Source: CAZOZP01 sp964584325
GTDB taxonomy: Bacteria > Bacteroidota > Ignavibacteria > Ignavibacteriales > Melioribacteraceae
DNA: 45,071 nt
Direction of reading: 5' to 3'
Assembly (NCBI GenBank): GCA_964584325.1
Contig: CAZOZP010000028.1
Span: forward strand, 1 to 45,071
In this document: positions 25,484-33,684 of the stretch, one piece after another
Position numbering within the stretch: position 1 is the first letter of the stretch
Layout of the letters: each line of letters begins with the position of its first letter
Program-made: the position numbers and the translations under genes
Notes under the pieces: generated by a model
What the model saw: the letters and a program-made list of their open reading frames with translations, nothing else
What the model was told of the DNA's origin: nothing
Database searches by the model: none

Positions 25484-25891
25484 ATGAAACAGGCTGAATT
25501 AAAAATAAAAAGCCGTGAATTTCTTCACAGTCTTTGGCTTAAAGGCGACCAGAAAACTGCTCAGGAATGTGTTTCTGCCGAATTCGTTTACCGTAATCCT
25601 TTTTCAGCAGAAGATAAAAAATTTGAATGGTATATAGAGTTTGTACAACTTATCAGAAAATCCTTTTCAAATATCCAGTTTGAAGTTGAGGAAATAATCG
25701 GCGAAGGTGATAAGGTTTTTGTAAGCTTTGTTCTAAAAGGCATACATACAAATATTTTCTTCGGAATCCCGGCTAAAAGAAATTATCTCATTCTTGAAGT
25801 AATGACACTGTTTACTTTCCGCGACGGGAAGATACTAAATATGAAATCCCTCTTCGATATGAACTCCTTGAAAAGCCAACTCTCAAAATAA
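25484..25891 (+). CDS. SnoaL/NTF2-fold small protein
   Basis: A 135-residue protein of the SnoaL-like/ester-cyclase branch of the NTF2 fold. The N-terminal helices are visible (MKQAELKIKSREFLHSLW.., CVSAEFVYRNPF), as are the strand pairs FEVEEIIGEGDKVFVSFVLKGIHTN and EVMTLFTFRDGKILNMKSLFD. The HTNIFFGIPA stretch corresponds to the family's TGxFxGxPPTG region. No signal peptide, so it should be cytoplasmic. Members either isomerise small molecules or have no known role; the substrate is unknown. It is convergent with queD, the two stops being six bases apart. Confidence 0.75.
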   Translation: MKQAELKIKSREFLHSLWLKGDQKTAQECVSAEFVYRNPFSAEDKKFEWYIEFVQLIRKSFSNIQFEVEEIIGEGDKVFVSFVLKGIHTNIFFGIPAKRNYLILEVMTLFTFRDGKILNMKSLFDMNSLKSQLSK

Positions 25892-25897
25892 AGTTAG

Positions 25898-26311
25898 CTA
25901 CAGCAGGATCTCATCTTCCGCATATGAATCTTCAGTTTCGTAAATTCTTACCTTTATCTTTTTCACATTTGACGGAAAGTTTCTGGCTTTAAGTTTTTCA
26001 AGAAAAAAGCTGCAAAGGTTTTCCACTGTGGATTCAAAACCAACTACATAATGCTTTGAGTTTAACTCTGTTAGAAAATCCAAAACCTTGAAATCGTCTT
26101 TATGAACAAGAAATGAATGATCCAATTCATCAATAACAGGCTGAATAATATCGAAAAGGATATAAAAATCAAGAACCATTCCGTCCGGCATTGGCTCTCC
26201 TTCTATCTCAACACGCATTCTGTACGAATGGCCGTGAATATTTTTACACTGCCCTTGGTGAAAACGAAGCCTATGTCCCATTTCCCAATCGAATTCTTTT
26301 GCTATTTTCAT
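25898..26311 (-). CDS. queD: 6-carboxytetrahydropterin synthase (QueD/PTPS family)
   Basis: Makes 6-carboxy-5,6,7,8-tetrahydropterin from dihydroneopterin triphosphate, an early step to preQ0 and queuosine. In 137 residues the zinc ligands His13, His26 and His28 are present (GHRL, NIHGHSY), with catalytic Cys22 (QGQCKNIHGH) and the Asp64-His65 pair (ELDHSF). Glu125 (VRIYETED) is the expected pterin-binding acid. The Cys-x3-His-x-His pattern favours QueD over tetrahydrobiopterin enzymes. queG, a late queuosine gene, is about 3.4 kb away. A TATTTTTG box precedes the start. Confidence 0.9.
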   Translation of the reverse strand: MKIAKEFDWEMGHRLRFHQGQCKNIHGHSYRMRVEIEGEPMPDGMVLDFYILFDIIQPVIDELDHSFLVHKDDFKVLDFLTELNSKHYVVGFESTVENLCSFFLEKLKARNFPSNVKKIKVRIYETEDSYAEDEILL

Positions 26312-26333
26312 AAATACCTACAATTCTTTCATA

Positions 26334-26341
26334 CAAAAATA
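26334..26341 (-). promoter_or_regulatory. TAnnTTTG promoter box before queD
   Basis: The minus strand reads TATTTTTG 22 bases before the queD ATG. It is divergent from the rpsT promoter in the same 118-base intergenic region. Confidence 0.4.
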
Positions 26342-26372
26342 ACAAGATTGCAAGGAAAATAAAATTTAAAAT

Positions 26373-26403
26373 TTGACACCCGTTTTTATTATTTATATAT
26401 TTG
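26373..26403 (+). promoter_or_regulatory. Promoter of rpsT
   Basis: The clearest promoter in the window. TTGACA (26373-26378), a 17-base spacer and TATATT (26396-26401) fit the general sigma-70 form. The same bases read as TTTG (26372-26375), N20 and TATATTTG (26396-26403), the Bacteroidota sigma-A form. It ends 26 bases before the start codon of rpsT, giving a short leader. Confidence 0.7.
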
Positions 26404-26429
26404 TGTTCTAAAAAAATAATGGATTTGAT

Positions 26430-26684
26430 ATGGCTAATCATAAGTCAGCTAAAAAAAGAATATTGACAAACGAAAAGAGCAGATTAAGAAACAAATCTTC
26501 TATCAGCAAAATTAAGACTTTAACCAAGAATGTATTGTCAGCTACATCAAAGGATTCAGCTGCAGAACCTTTGAAAACTGCTGTTGCTTTTATTGACAAA
26601 TCAGTAAGCAAAAACGTTCTTCATAAGAATACAGCTTCAAGAAAGAAATCTGCATTAGCAAAGTTTGTTAATACACTCAGCTAA
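26430..26684 (+). CDS. rpsT: 30S ribosomal protein S20
   Basis: Small basic protein (84 residues) that binds 16S rRNA early in 30S assembly. It starts MANHKSAKKRILTNEKSRLRN, the standard S20 opening, and carries the typical NVLHKNTASRKKSALAK ending. Many lysines and alanines and no acidic clusters agree with the family. It stands alone between its own promoter and a strong terminator, as S20 often does. Confidence 0.97.
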   Translation: MANHKSAKKRILTNEKSRLRNKSSISKIKTLTKNVLSATSKDSAAEPLKTAVAFIDKSVSKNVLHKNTASRKKSALAKFVNTLS

Positions 26685-26705
26685 AAAAGCATATATTTAA
26701 GTTTT

Positions 26706-26740
26706 GCAGTGCGGAATACCGCACTGCTTTTTTTATTTTA
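26706..26740 (+). terminator. Rho-independent terminator of rpsT
   Basis: GCAGTGCGG pairs exactly with CCGCACTGC over nine base pairs with a four-base loop (AATA), followed by TTTTTTTATTTT. It lies 21 bases after the rpsT stop. In the other direction it would lie just after glmU, but no T-tract follows there. Confidence 0.93.
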
Positions 26741-26745
26741 AATCC

Positions 26746-28227
26746 TCAACGCACAATTTTCCGATCCACTCCCGAAAACACAAAGCTAATATTGCATGTT
26801 CCATCAACCGGTTCAACTATCATTTCTTTTAGCGCAGAGTATTCCATAATAATTCCATCAAGAATTCTGCAAGAGGAAATGTAACATCCGCAGCCAATTG
26901 AAGCATTTCTTCCGATTATTGTGGTTTTTTCTGTGGTTCCCAATATAGTTGATGAATTATCTATTGAAACACTTTCACTTATTTCAACACTGCCTTTTAT
27001 GGTTACTGTTCTGCCAATTGATGAATTTTTTCCTAAAACAACTTTATCATTTATTTCGGCAGTTATTTCCGAATAATCCCCGATAGAAACACCTTCCTTC
27101 AAATAAATATTTCCCTTAAGCCGTGTACCTCTCCCAATACTTATCCCGGTTTCCAATTTTACACCACTGCCTAAATACGCCCCGCTTCCTATTTTTATAT
27201 CAAGTAAAACACCGCTTTTATCCCGTTGAAGAAAATCTGCAATAATTTCTTCATCAATATAAAAATCATCAGGATTCTCGATTTCAATTATATCTTTAAG
27301 TTGATTATAATATGAATCCCTGGCAGCTTTTTCCATTTGAAGTAAAACCGACTTATTATTAAAACCCATTACTACATTCTGATTATTCGGACTAACTGCA
27401 CCTACACTCAGACCGTTTTTATTGAATAAGTATATCAGATCTGTTATATATATTTCCTTTTGGGCATTGTTGCTCTTAAGATTATTTATCAGCTTGAAGA
27501 GGTTCTCTGATTTGAATGCATAAACTCCGGAGTTGAATTCATTATTATTAATAAGCTCTTCCCTTGTAAAACCGTAAATCTTTCCGTTAAATTCGCGCAC
27601 ATATAAAGTATCCTGGTCAAGCTGAAGTATATCTTTATGTTCCATAATTTCAATTACTTTACCACAGTCATCTCCTGACGAATTCCCTTTAATATCTTCA
27701 TTCTTGACTCTGATTATTCTGCCGTAATTATTTTCTTCTACTCTGCCTTCATATAAACCGGTCAGAACCATCATATCCAAACCCGAATTCTTAAATTCAG
27801 TGCTGAACATACTGACTGTTTTCGCATCAAGGAGTCCCATATCGCCGGGATAAACATATACAATTCCGCTGAAACTGTCTTTATCTATTTCATCAAGTGC
27901 AATCTGCACTGCGTGGCCGGTACCTTCCTGCACTTCCTGATATGCATATTTGTTTGAAGGTAGTTTACCCACAGACTGCATAACCTCTGAGGCTTTAATT
28001 CCTACAACAATAATGGTATTCGAATTCGGCAAGCCCTTCCTGCAGGCAGAAGCAACTCTGGTTACAGTAGGCACCTGCCAAATTTTATGAAGCATCTTTG
28101 AAGTATTTGACTTTATTCTTTTACCATGTCCGGCTGCCAGAATTATAGATATCTCCTTTTGCGAATAATCGACTTCGGAAGATAGTTCCGCCAGCAACAT
28201 TTTTATCTCATCTGAAAAATTCTGCAT
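26746..28227 (-). CDS. GlmU-like nucleotidyltransferase with degenerate left-handed beta-helix
   Basis: A 493-residue protein of GlmU layout. An N-terminal extension of about 25 residues precedes the pyrophosphorylase motif ILAAGHGKRIKSNTSKMLH (family LAAGxGTRMxSxxPKxLH). Then come YQEVQEGTGHAVQIA, VYPGDMGLL, NNYGRIIR and EFNSGVYAF, so a UDP-sugar pyrophosphorylase activity is credible. From about residue 345, hexapeptide repeats form a left-handed beta-helix (IGSGAYLGSGVKLETGISIG). The acetyltransferase signatures of true GlmU (NFVEIK, the HLxYxGD loop, NIGAGT) are absent. It would make UDP-GlcNAc or a related nucleotide sugar but not acetylate GlcN-1-P. A TATTTTTG box lies 39 bases upstream. 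Confidence 0.82.
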   Translation of the reverse strand: MQNFSDEIKMLLAELSSEVDYSQKEISIILAAGHGKRIKSNTSKMLHKIWQVPTVTRVASACRKGLPNSNTIIVVGIKASEVMQSVGKLPSNKYAYQEVQEGTGHAVQIALDEIDKDSFSGIVYVYPGDMGLLDAKTVSMFSTEFKNSGLDMMVLTGLYEGRVEENNYGRIIRVKNEDIKGNSSGDDCGKVIEIMEHKDILQLDQDTLYVREFNGKIYGFTREELINNNEFNSGVYAFKSENLFKLINNLKSNNAQKEIYITDLIYLFNKNGLSVGAVSPNNQNVVMGFNNKSVLLQMEKAARDSYYNQLKDIIEIENPDDFYIDEEIIADFLQRDKSGVLLDIKIGSGAYLGSGVKLETGISIGRGTRLKGNIYLKEGVSIGDYSEITAEINDKVVLGKNSSIGRTVTIKGSVEISESVSIDNSSTILGTTEKTTIIGRNASIGCGCYISSCRILDGIIMEYSALKEMIVEPVDGTCNISFVFSGVDRKIVR

Positions 28228-28266
28228 TTTATATCCTTAAGTAAAATTTCTTTTTTTGATTCAGTA

Positions 28267-28274
28267 CAAAAATA
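28267..28274 (-). promoter_or_regulatory. TAnnTTTG promoter box before the GlmU-like gene
   Basis: The minus strand reads TATTTTTG, 39 bases ahead of the ATG at 28227. It lies just after the inverted repeat that may terminate the symporter transcript. Confidence 0.35.
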
Positions 28275-28281
28275 ATCTTTT

Positions 28282-28311
28282 ATCAGAAAAAATGATTTTA
28301 ATTTTTCTGAT
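28282..28311 (-). terminator. Possible terminator of the AGCS symporter gene
   Basis: Ten-pair perfect inverted repeat ATCAGAAAAA/TTTTTCTGAT with a ten-base loop, 27 bases after the symporter stop. The stem is AT-rich and the following minus-strand bases (AAAAGATTATTTTTG) give only a broken T-tract. Confidence 0.4.
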
Positions 28312-28338
28312 TCTTATTTCGATTTATGATACAATTAT

Positions 28339-29667
28339 TCATTTTTTGTCAGAATTAATATACTTTTTTGTTTCTCCGAGAATAACTCCGCTAAGAAGAA
28401 GCAATGACACTAAATTCGGAATTGCCATCAATGCGTTTGCAATATCGGCAAATGACCAGACTGCCGGAATAGAGGAGTTTGCTCCTACCATCACTGCAAA
28501 TACCCAGAGTATTCTATACGGCTTAATAATTTTATCTCCAAGCAGGTATTCTGCAGCTTTCTCACCATAATAAGACCAGCCCAATATTGTAGAAAACACA
28601 AATGTAACCAGGCCGACTGTTAATACAAACGGACCTATCACGGCTATATCAGAAAAAGCTTTATTTGTAAGTTCAGCTCCCTGAAATCCGTTTACCCATT
28701 CCCCCGAGTTTACAAGCACCAGACCTGTTATTGCGCATACCACAACTGTGTCCCAAAAAGTTCCGGTAGAGGAAACGAGTGCCTGCCTTACAGAGTTCTT
28801 AGTCTGCGCGGCGGCAGCTACGATTGGAGCGCTTCCCATTCCGGATTCATTTGAAAAAAGTCCTCTCGCAATTCCGAACCTAACAGCTTCCTTAAATCCT
28901 GCACCAAGGAAACCTCCAATTGCAGCATTTCCGCTGAATGCACCATCAATTATAAGTTTAACCGAGCCCGGAATACTTTCATAATTCATAAATAACAACA
29001 CAATACACCCAATCACATAAAAGCCTGCCATAAAAGGTACAAGCAAGCTGCAAACTTTTGAAATTGATTTAATTCCCCCTAATATCACCAGGGCCGTAAG
29101 TAGAGTCATAACCAATCCTGATATTACAGGAGAAATATTGAAGTTACTATAAGCAAGCGAAGCAATTGAATTAGCCTGTACCATATTACCAATTCCAAAG
29201 GCAGCAACCGATGTAAATATAGCGAAAGCAACTCCCAGCCATTTCATATTCAAGCCCTTTTCAAGGACGTACATTGGTCCTCCGGCCATTGACCCATCCG
29301 CACCGGTAATTCTGTATTTAACCGCCAACAATGCTTCAGAGTATTTGGTTGCTATTCCGAATACACCCGTCAGCCACATCCAGAATACCGCACCCGGGCC
29401 GCCTGCGGCAATTGCTGTTGCCACTCCTACAATATTTCCGGTTCCAATTGTTGCAGCAAGTGAAGTAACCAATGCGCCAAATTGAGAGATATCCCCTTCA
29501 CCCTCCTTTTTTCTTTCCAGTGAAAGTCTGATTCCCCTGAAAACATACTTCTGTATAAATCCCAGCCTGAATGTTAAAAACAAATGAGTACCGAATAATA
29601 GAATAAGCATAGGATATCCCCATACCAAGTCACTAAGCTGAGTTAAAATAGATTCTATTTGCTGCAT
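28339..29667 (-). CDS. AGCS-family sodium:alanine/glycine symporter
   Basis: Inner-membrane transporter of 442 residues with about ten hydrophobic segments, moving alanine or glycine with sodium. Signature stretches are GALVTSLAATIGTGNIVGVATAI, WMWLTGVFGIATKYSEALLAVKYR, the cytoplasmic MAGGPMYVLEKGL and FSNESGMGSAPIVAAAAQT. All of these mark the AGCS (alsT/dagA) family. The ATG at 29667 follows AGGAGAAG by about five bases. It is 20 bases downstream of queG on the same strand and may share its transcript. Confidence 0.95.
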   Translation of the reverse strand: MQQIESILTQLSDLVWGYPMLILLFGTHLFLTFRLGFIQKYVFRGIRLSLERKKEGEGDISQFGALVTSLAATIGTGNIVGVATAIAAGGPGAVFWMWLTGVFGIATKYSEALLAVKYRITGADGSMAGGPMYVLEKGLNMKWLGVAFAIFTSVAAFGIGNMVQANSIASLAYSNFNISPVISGLVMTLLTALVILGGIKSISKVCSLLVPFMAGFYVIGCIVLLFMNYESIPGSVKLIIDGAFSGNAAIGGFLGAGFKEAVRFGIARGLFSNESGMGSAPIVAAAAQTKNSVRQALVSSTGTFWDTVVVCAITGLVLVNSGEWVNGFQGAELTNKAFSDIAVIGPFVLTVGLVTFVFSTILGWSYYGEKAAEYLLGDKIIKPYRILWVFAVMVGANSSIPAVWSFADIANALMAIPNLVSLLLLSGVILGETKKYINSDKK

Positions 29668-29687
29668 CCGGCTTCTCCTGAATATTT

Positions 29688-30608
29688 TTACTTATTTTTA
29701 ATAAAATTGCAGTTTCTCTGCATTCCCTTAAGTTTAGCCCTCAGAATCGGACTTCCCTTAAACATCCTCTTGAATTCTCCTGAAGACATATCATTAAAAC
29801 AGTCGATTTCAAAACTATCGTTCGTTGTATCTGAAAATAAGGCATTTACTGCCTTAAAAGCATTCTTGTTCCAGGGACAAACATCCTGGCAGATATCGCA
29901 CCCGAATATCATATCCTGAAATTTTCCTCTAAATTCTTCGCTTATCTCTTCCTTGTTCTCAATTGTCAGGTATGAAATGCATCTGCGTGAATCAATAAAA
30001 TATGGTTCAGTAATTGCCCCGGTCGGACAAGCATCAATGCATCTGGTACAAGTTCCGCAGAAATCCGGGCTATACTCCGAATATTGAAATTCCCGGTTAC
30101 AGATAATTGTAGCAAGAAAGAAAAAACTTCCGAATTCCCGGTTTATGATATTCGAATTCTTTCCCTGCCACCCGATACCGGATCTTACTGCCCAAGCCTT
30201 ATCCATAACCGGTTTGGTATCTACATTTATTAAAGCATCAAATCCTTCATCAATCTGCCTGATTCCTGAAATCAGATCGAGGCACATTTCCGTAACAATA
30301 AAGTGATAATCTCTGCCCCAGGCATAAACAGAAACTTTGCCTTTCTTCCGTTCGGATGTTTCTGCTTTTTTAGAATAACCTACGGCAAGCGATATTACAG
30401 ATGAGGCTTCAGGGAACAACTCTCTTACATTTTCACGAAGACTGACATTCCTCCGCATATATTCCATATCTGCAGAAAATCCTTTCCTATTCCAGTAATT
30501 CAGTGCTGATATTTCTTTATCAAGCAAAGCAGCCCGAGAAAACCCGACTTTAAGAAATCCGGCATCCTTTGCAATTACTTCAATATGCTCTTTTGTTAAA
30601 ATTTCCAT
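29688..30608 (-). CDS. queG: Epoxyqueuosine reductase
   Basis: Last step of queuosine synthesis: cobalamin-dependent reduction of epoxyqueuosine in tRNA. The 306 residues hold the N-terminal B12-binding domain (VSVYAWGRDYHFIV, NVDTKPVMDKAWAVRSGIGWQGKNSNIINREFGSFFFLA). Two 4Fe-4S sites follow: Cys184-x2-Cys187-x2-Cys190-x3-Cys194 (CGTCTRCIDACPTGAI), and Cys237-x2-Cys240-x3-Cys244 (CDICQDVCPWN) with Cys210. The C-terminal HEAT-like extension of the longer forms is reduced. Its start lies 13 bases inside the Rieske gene, so it is translationally coupled to it. Confidence 0.95.
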   Translation of the reverse strand: MEILTKEHIEVIAKDAGFLKVGFSRAALLDKEISALNYWNRKGFSADMEYMRRNVSLRENVRELFPEASSVISLAVGYSKKAETSERKKGKVSVYAWGRDYHFIVTEMCLDLISGIRQIDEGFDALINVDTKPVMDKAWAVRSGIGWQGKNSNIINREFGSFFFLATIICNREFQYSEYSPDFCGTCTRCIDACPTGAITEPYFIDSRRCISYLTIENKEEISEEFRGKFQDMIFGCDICQDVCPWNKNAFKAVNALFSDTTNDSFEIDCFNDMSSGEFKRMFKGSPILRAKLKGMQRNCNFIKNK

Positions 30609-30937
30609 AGATTTTTTTTGTGAATCAAGCGGACAAATACTTTCCCTTCTTCGATTATAACCGAATAACTATCAAGTCCCTTTGCTCCGTTATGCATACT
30701 TCCGTCCTTGATATTAAACTCCCAGCCATGGTAACCGCAAACGATTTTATCGTTCTCCATGAAACCATTGTGCATTGCGGGAATGTGATAGTGGGGACAA
30801 ATATTACTTAAAGCGGAAACCTGACCATTTTTTAATAAAAGCACTATATCCAGTCCGTCAATAATAAACCTGGAAACAGAATCGTCTTTCAATTCTTCCA
30901 GTTTACAAATTAATGTGTAATCTTCGGGAACTGCCAC
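30596..30937 (-). CDS. Rieske-type [2Fe-2S] ferredoxin
   Basis: A 113-residue soluble Rieske protein with the cluster motifs CPH (Cys47, His49) and CGYH (Cys67, His70), spaced by 17 residues as usual, then GWEFNIKDGS. It resembles the small ferredoxin subunits of nitrite reductase (NirD) and ring-hydroxylating dioxygenases, but no oxygenase or nitrite reductase gene is near. The start codon is GTG (MAVPEDY); the ATG four bases upstream is out of frame. The gene overlaps queG by 13 bases, so delivery of electrons to QueG is a possible role. Confidence 0.88.
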   Translation of the reverse strand: MAVPEDYTLICKLEELKDDSVSRFIIDGLDIVLLLKNGQVSALSNICPHYHIPAMHNGFMENDKIVCGYHGWEFNIKDGSMHNGAKGLDSYSVIIEEGKVFVRLIHKKNLWKF

Positions 30938-30994
30938 GCATAATCCAAAATGCTTTTTTTTTGATTATGCAATATAATCTAATCAGGCCTTTTT

Positions 30995-31456
30995 TTACTT
31001 ATTTTTCAGAACTGAAATAATGGTGCTGAGTCTCTCTTTTGAATTATTAACTTCGTACGGACTTCCGTCATACTCGTCTATCCCAACAAAAACATAAAGC
31101 AGGTCAGACTTTTCTCTTATTCCAAAATCTCCGGTAATGGGGATAAGAATTTTGTTAAGTTTTATTTTTTTGTGAATATTGGATTCGAACTCTGTTTCTT
31201 CAGTAAATACAATTTCTATGAGTTCATCCTGAGCCTGCATTTCCTTAAATCTTTCAGAATCAACATAAACTCTGGATATATCTCCGATATTTCTCACAAT
31301 TTCTTTCAGTTCTCTTTTAATACTCTCATCATCTCTGCTGCTTATATTCACAACAGATGATTTACCTTCATTGTAATATTTTACGGTCATAGCTTTCTCT
31401 CCGCAGGCCATTGTAATCAAACAAGAAATTAATAAGGCAGAAAAAATTGAGTTCAT
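30995..31456 (-). CDS. Small predicted lipoprotein of unknown function
   Basis: A 153-residue protein. A TTG at 31498 would add 14 residues inside the terminator hairpin; the ATG at 31456 is preceded by GGAGATAATT and gives a proper lipoprotein signal (MNSIFSALLISCLITMAC, lipid Cys18). The mature domain is alpha/beta with a charged helix (DDESIKRELKEIVRNIGDISRVYVDSERFKEM) and paired strands. I do not recognise the family. The start codon is ten bases after the T-tract of a strong terminator, so the gene may be expressed by read-through. Confidence 0.7.
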   Translation of the reverse strand: MNSIFSALLISCLITMACGEKAMTVKYYNEGKSSVVNISSRDDESIKRELKEIVRNIGDISRVYVDSERFKEMQAQDELIEIVFTEETEFESNIHKKIKLNKILIPITGDFGIREKSDLLYVFVGIDEYDGSPYEVNNSKERLSTIISVLKNK

Positions 31457-31466
31457 AATTATCTCC

Positions 31467-31521
31467 AAAAAAAATCCGGAAGAACCTGCCGTCTTCAATT
31501 AACAGCAGGCAAATCTTCCGG
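31467..31521 (-). terminator. Rho-independent terminator after the caspase-like gene
   Basis: On the minus strand CCGGAAGA pairs exactly with TCTTCCGG (31514-31521 with 31476-31483), an inner five-pair stem CCTGC/GCAGG adds to it, and eight T residues (31467-31474) follow at once. Those T residues run into the GGAG ribosome site of the next lipoprotein gene, so the hairpin forms its 5' leader and could act as an attenuator. Confidence 0.88.
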
Positions 31522-31543
31522 TTTAATTACTTAATTATAATAA

Positions 31544-33610
31544 TTACTTTTTGATATAAATATCATCAAGTAATATAGCCGAATCATATATACTATCGCC
31601 AACGTCGCCGGCAGCAAAAATAAGAGTAATTCTTTGTCCGGCCCATGGTGAAAGATCATAAGTTGATGACTGCCAACCTGTCATATAAACACCGCCGCGA
31701 TCAAATACTATATCCGGAGATACTTTTACCAAATTACCTGCCGTAGAATCAGTTGCCCCGAAATCTGCTGCATATCCGTCAATAGTTTTTCTGCTGAGAC
31801 TTGTTACATTCCCGTTTTTATCCTTTACTTTTATTTCAAAGTAATCCTGATAAATAGAACCTATGTATTCAAGAAATTCTTCGGAGAGGAAATTCCATTT
31901 AACTTCAAGAGTTTTCTCATCAGCTTTAAGAGTAAAAGTCTGCTGAACGCTTCCAGTTGAAGTAGTATATCCTAAACCTGTTGATATTATACCCATATAG
32001 TTTCCGCCCGTAGGAGCCAGGAATCCTAATTTGGAAATAACACGGCCGTCACCGGCTTTAGTCCAGCCTGTAAGCTTTCCGTATTCAAAATCGCCATTAA
32101 TAAATTCGTCAGGGAATCTGACATCATTTGCACCAACCATCTGGAATGCAGCACCGTGCGATGCAGGATCGCTTCCGGCCATAAAAGATTCACCTGTTGT
32201 CTTGAGATCTTTTGCAAGTCTCTTAATTAGAGTATCAGCATTAAGAACGCAAAAGGAACTGCTTACTATTTTGTCATATCCGTAATAGGTTTTTGCACCT
32301 TTACCTATAAATGCGTTGCTTAATTCATTACTCTTCGTGCTTTCGCAGGAGTTATTCAAGATAACTGAATTGGGGAAAGATCCTGCCAAATCAGAAATAA
32401 ATGAACCTCTTACACCATAAACATTAGCTCTTGTCTTTTCATCACCATTCTGAGCAATTACCATATTAAGTGCAATGAACAGTTTATTTGATTTAATAAG
32501 GGCTTTATAAGAGTTCTGATATTCAGTTGAATTAGTATCAACAATTTCACCTGTATAGAAAGCTTTACCTGCAGAACCGTGTGTGGCCAGAACTACGAGT
32601 CCGTAATTAGTTAAATTCTTTAAAACACTAACCGTAGCATTCTGATTAGTATAATAGTCAATTTCGAATTCAAATCCGGAACCATTAAGAATTGATACTA
32701 TACGGCTTCCTTCATTATGAGGTGCAAAAGCGGCTTCATAAGGAGCATAAATCATTACATTTCTGTTACCGATAAGCTTCGGATCCAAGTCAGATGCTTT
32801 TTGAATTACACGCTTTTTGGCTGAAGAATAATAGTCGCCTCTTGTCTGTCTGCTAACCGGAACAGCCTTTGACTGTTTTCTTTTCTTTTCGATAGTTGAA
32901 GCAGATCCTCTTGTTGTACCGGAGGCTTCTTCAACAGCTACATTTATTGCACCGTACATACCGTTGCTGTATTTAATCATTACACTGCTGCCGGATTGTT
33001 CTACTGATTCTACAGCAGCCTGTGTGTCTAACCATCCTGCAAGCTGAGTAACAGCCTGGTCAAGATTTCCGACATTCCCTGCTATATAAGTATTAAGCTG
33101 ATCGGCTCCCTGACTCTGAGTATTTACTATTTCATTATACTCTTGAGCAGTTAGATTAGAGTAAACAGTAACTGTACTTTTTTTGGAAGGAAGTTGTTTG
33201 TTCTGGGCATTTATTACAACAGCCATTGCAATAAAATCTATTGCCCCTGCATTTGCTTCATTAATATCAATTTTTGCGGAGAAAACATTGTCTCCCTTGA
33301 TTTCATCACCATTACTTAATACACCGTCATCATAAAGCATTGTAATCAACTGTCCGGCATTTCCCGCAGCATCAGCTTTATAAAGTGTAACAGATGAATC
33401 TGCAACTTGTACCCCCGGGTCAATTACCAGGTTTACGATTGCTTCCACATTCTGGCTAACTATTACTGCACCGGGAGTAACTGATAATGTTCCTATCTGA
33501 GTTATTGCAGCCGGCGGAGGATCGCTGGGACCCGAACTGCTCTTACTGCATGCCTGGAAAGCAAATAAAGTAATAAGCAGGAATGAGGTTAATAGAAAGA
33601 ATTTTTTCAT
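31544..33610 (-). CDS. Lipoprotein with caspase/gingipain-like (C25/CHAT-type) peptidase domain
   Basis: Predicted surface or periplasmic lipoprotein of 688 residues (ATG 33610 chosen because GGAGA lies six bases upstream; signal MKKFFLLTSFLLITLFAFQAC, lipid Cys21). After a beta-rich region (about 35-150, Ig-like with LYDDGVLSNGDEIKGDNVFSA), the middle part shows a caspase-fold pattern. A strand MIYAPYEAAF is followed by LVVLATHGSAGKAFYTG with His344 and SVILNNSCESTKSN with Cys422. This is the catalytic pairing of C25/CHAT-type clan-CD peptidases. The end (about 500-688) is a beta-sandwich with NGDFEYGKLTGW and GDSIYDSAILLDDIYI, resembling carbohydrate-binding or anchoring modules. Substrate unknown; function inferred. 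Confidence 0.68.
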   Translation of the reverse strand: MKKFFLLTSFLLITLFAFQACSKSSSGPSDPPPAAITQIGTLSVTPGAVIVSQNVEAIVNLVIDPGVQVADSSVTLYKADAAGNAGQLITMLYDDGVLSNGDEIKGDNVFSAKIDINEANAGAIDFIAMAVVINAQNKQLPSKKSTVTVYSNLTAQEYNEIVNTQSQGADQLNTYIAGNVGNLDQAVTQLAGWLDTQAAVESVEQSGSSVMIKYSNGMYGAINVAVEEASGTTRGSASTIEKKRKQSKAVPVSRQTRGDYYSSAKKRVIQKASDLDPKLIGNRNVMIYAPYEAAFAPHNEGSRIVSILNGSGFEFEIDYYTNQNATVSVLKNLTNYGLVVLATHGSAGKAFYTGEIVDTNSTEYQNSYKALIKSNKLFIALNMVIAQNGDEKTRANVYGVRGSFISDLAGSFPNSVILNNSCESTKSNELSNAFIGKGAKTYYGYDKIVSSSFCVLNADTLIKRLAKDLKTTGESFMAGSDPASHGAAFQMVGANDVRFPDEFINGDFEYGKLTGWTKAGDGRVISKLGFLAPTGGNYMGIISTGLGYTTSTGSVQQTFTLKADEKTLEVKWNFLSEEFLEYIGSIYQDYFEIKVKDKNGNVTSLSRKTIDGYAADFGATDSTAGNLVKVSPDIVFDRGGVYMTGWQSSTYDLSPWAGQRITLIFAAGDVGDSIYDSAILLDDIYIKK

Positions 33611-33684
33611 CTTGTTCTCCATTCTGTTGAAAATAAATAATTATAAGCAATTATTTTTGTTTTCAAATTAACAAAATAGTAGGA

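Noticed and set aside
31457..31498. TTG start at 31498 for the small lipoprotein
   Set aside because: It lies inside a strong terminator stem and would put 14 residues before a lipoprotein signal that has its own ATG and GGAG site.
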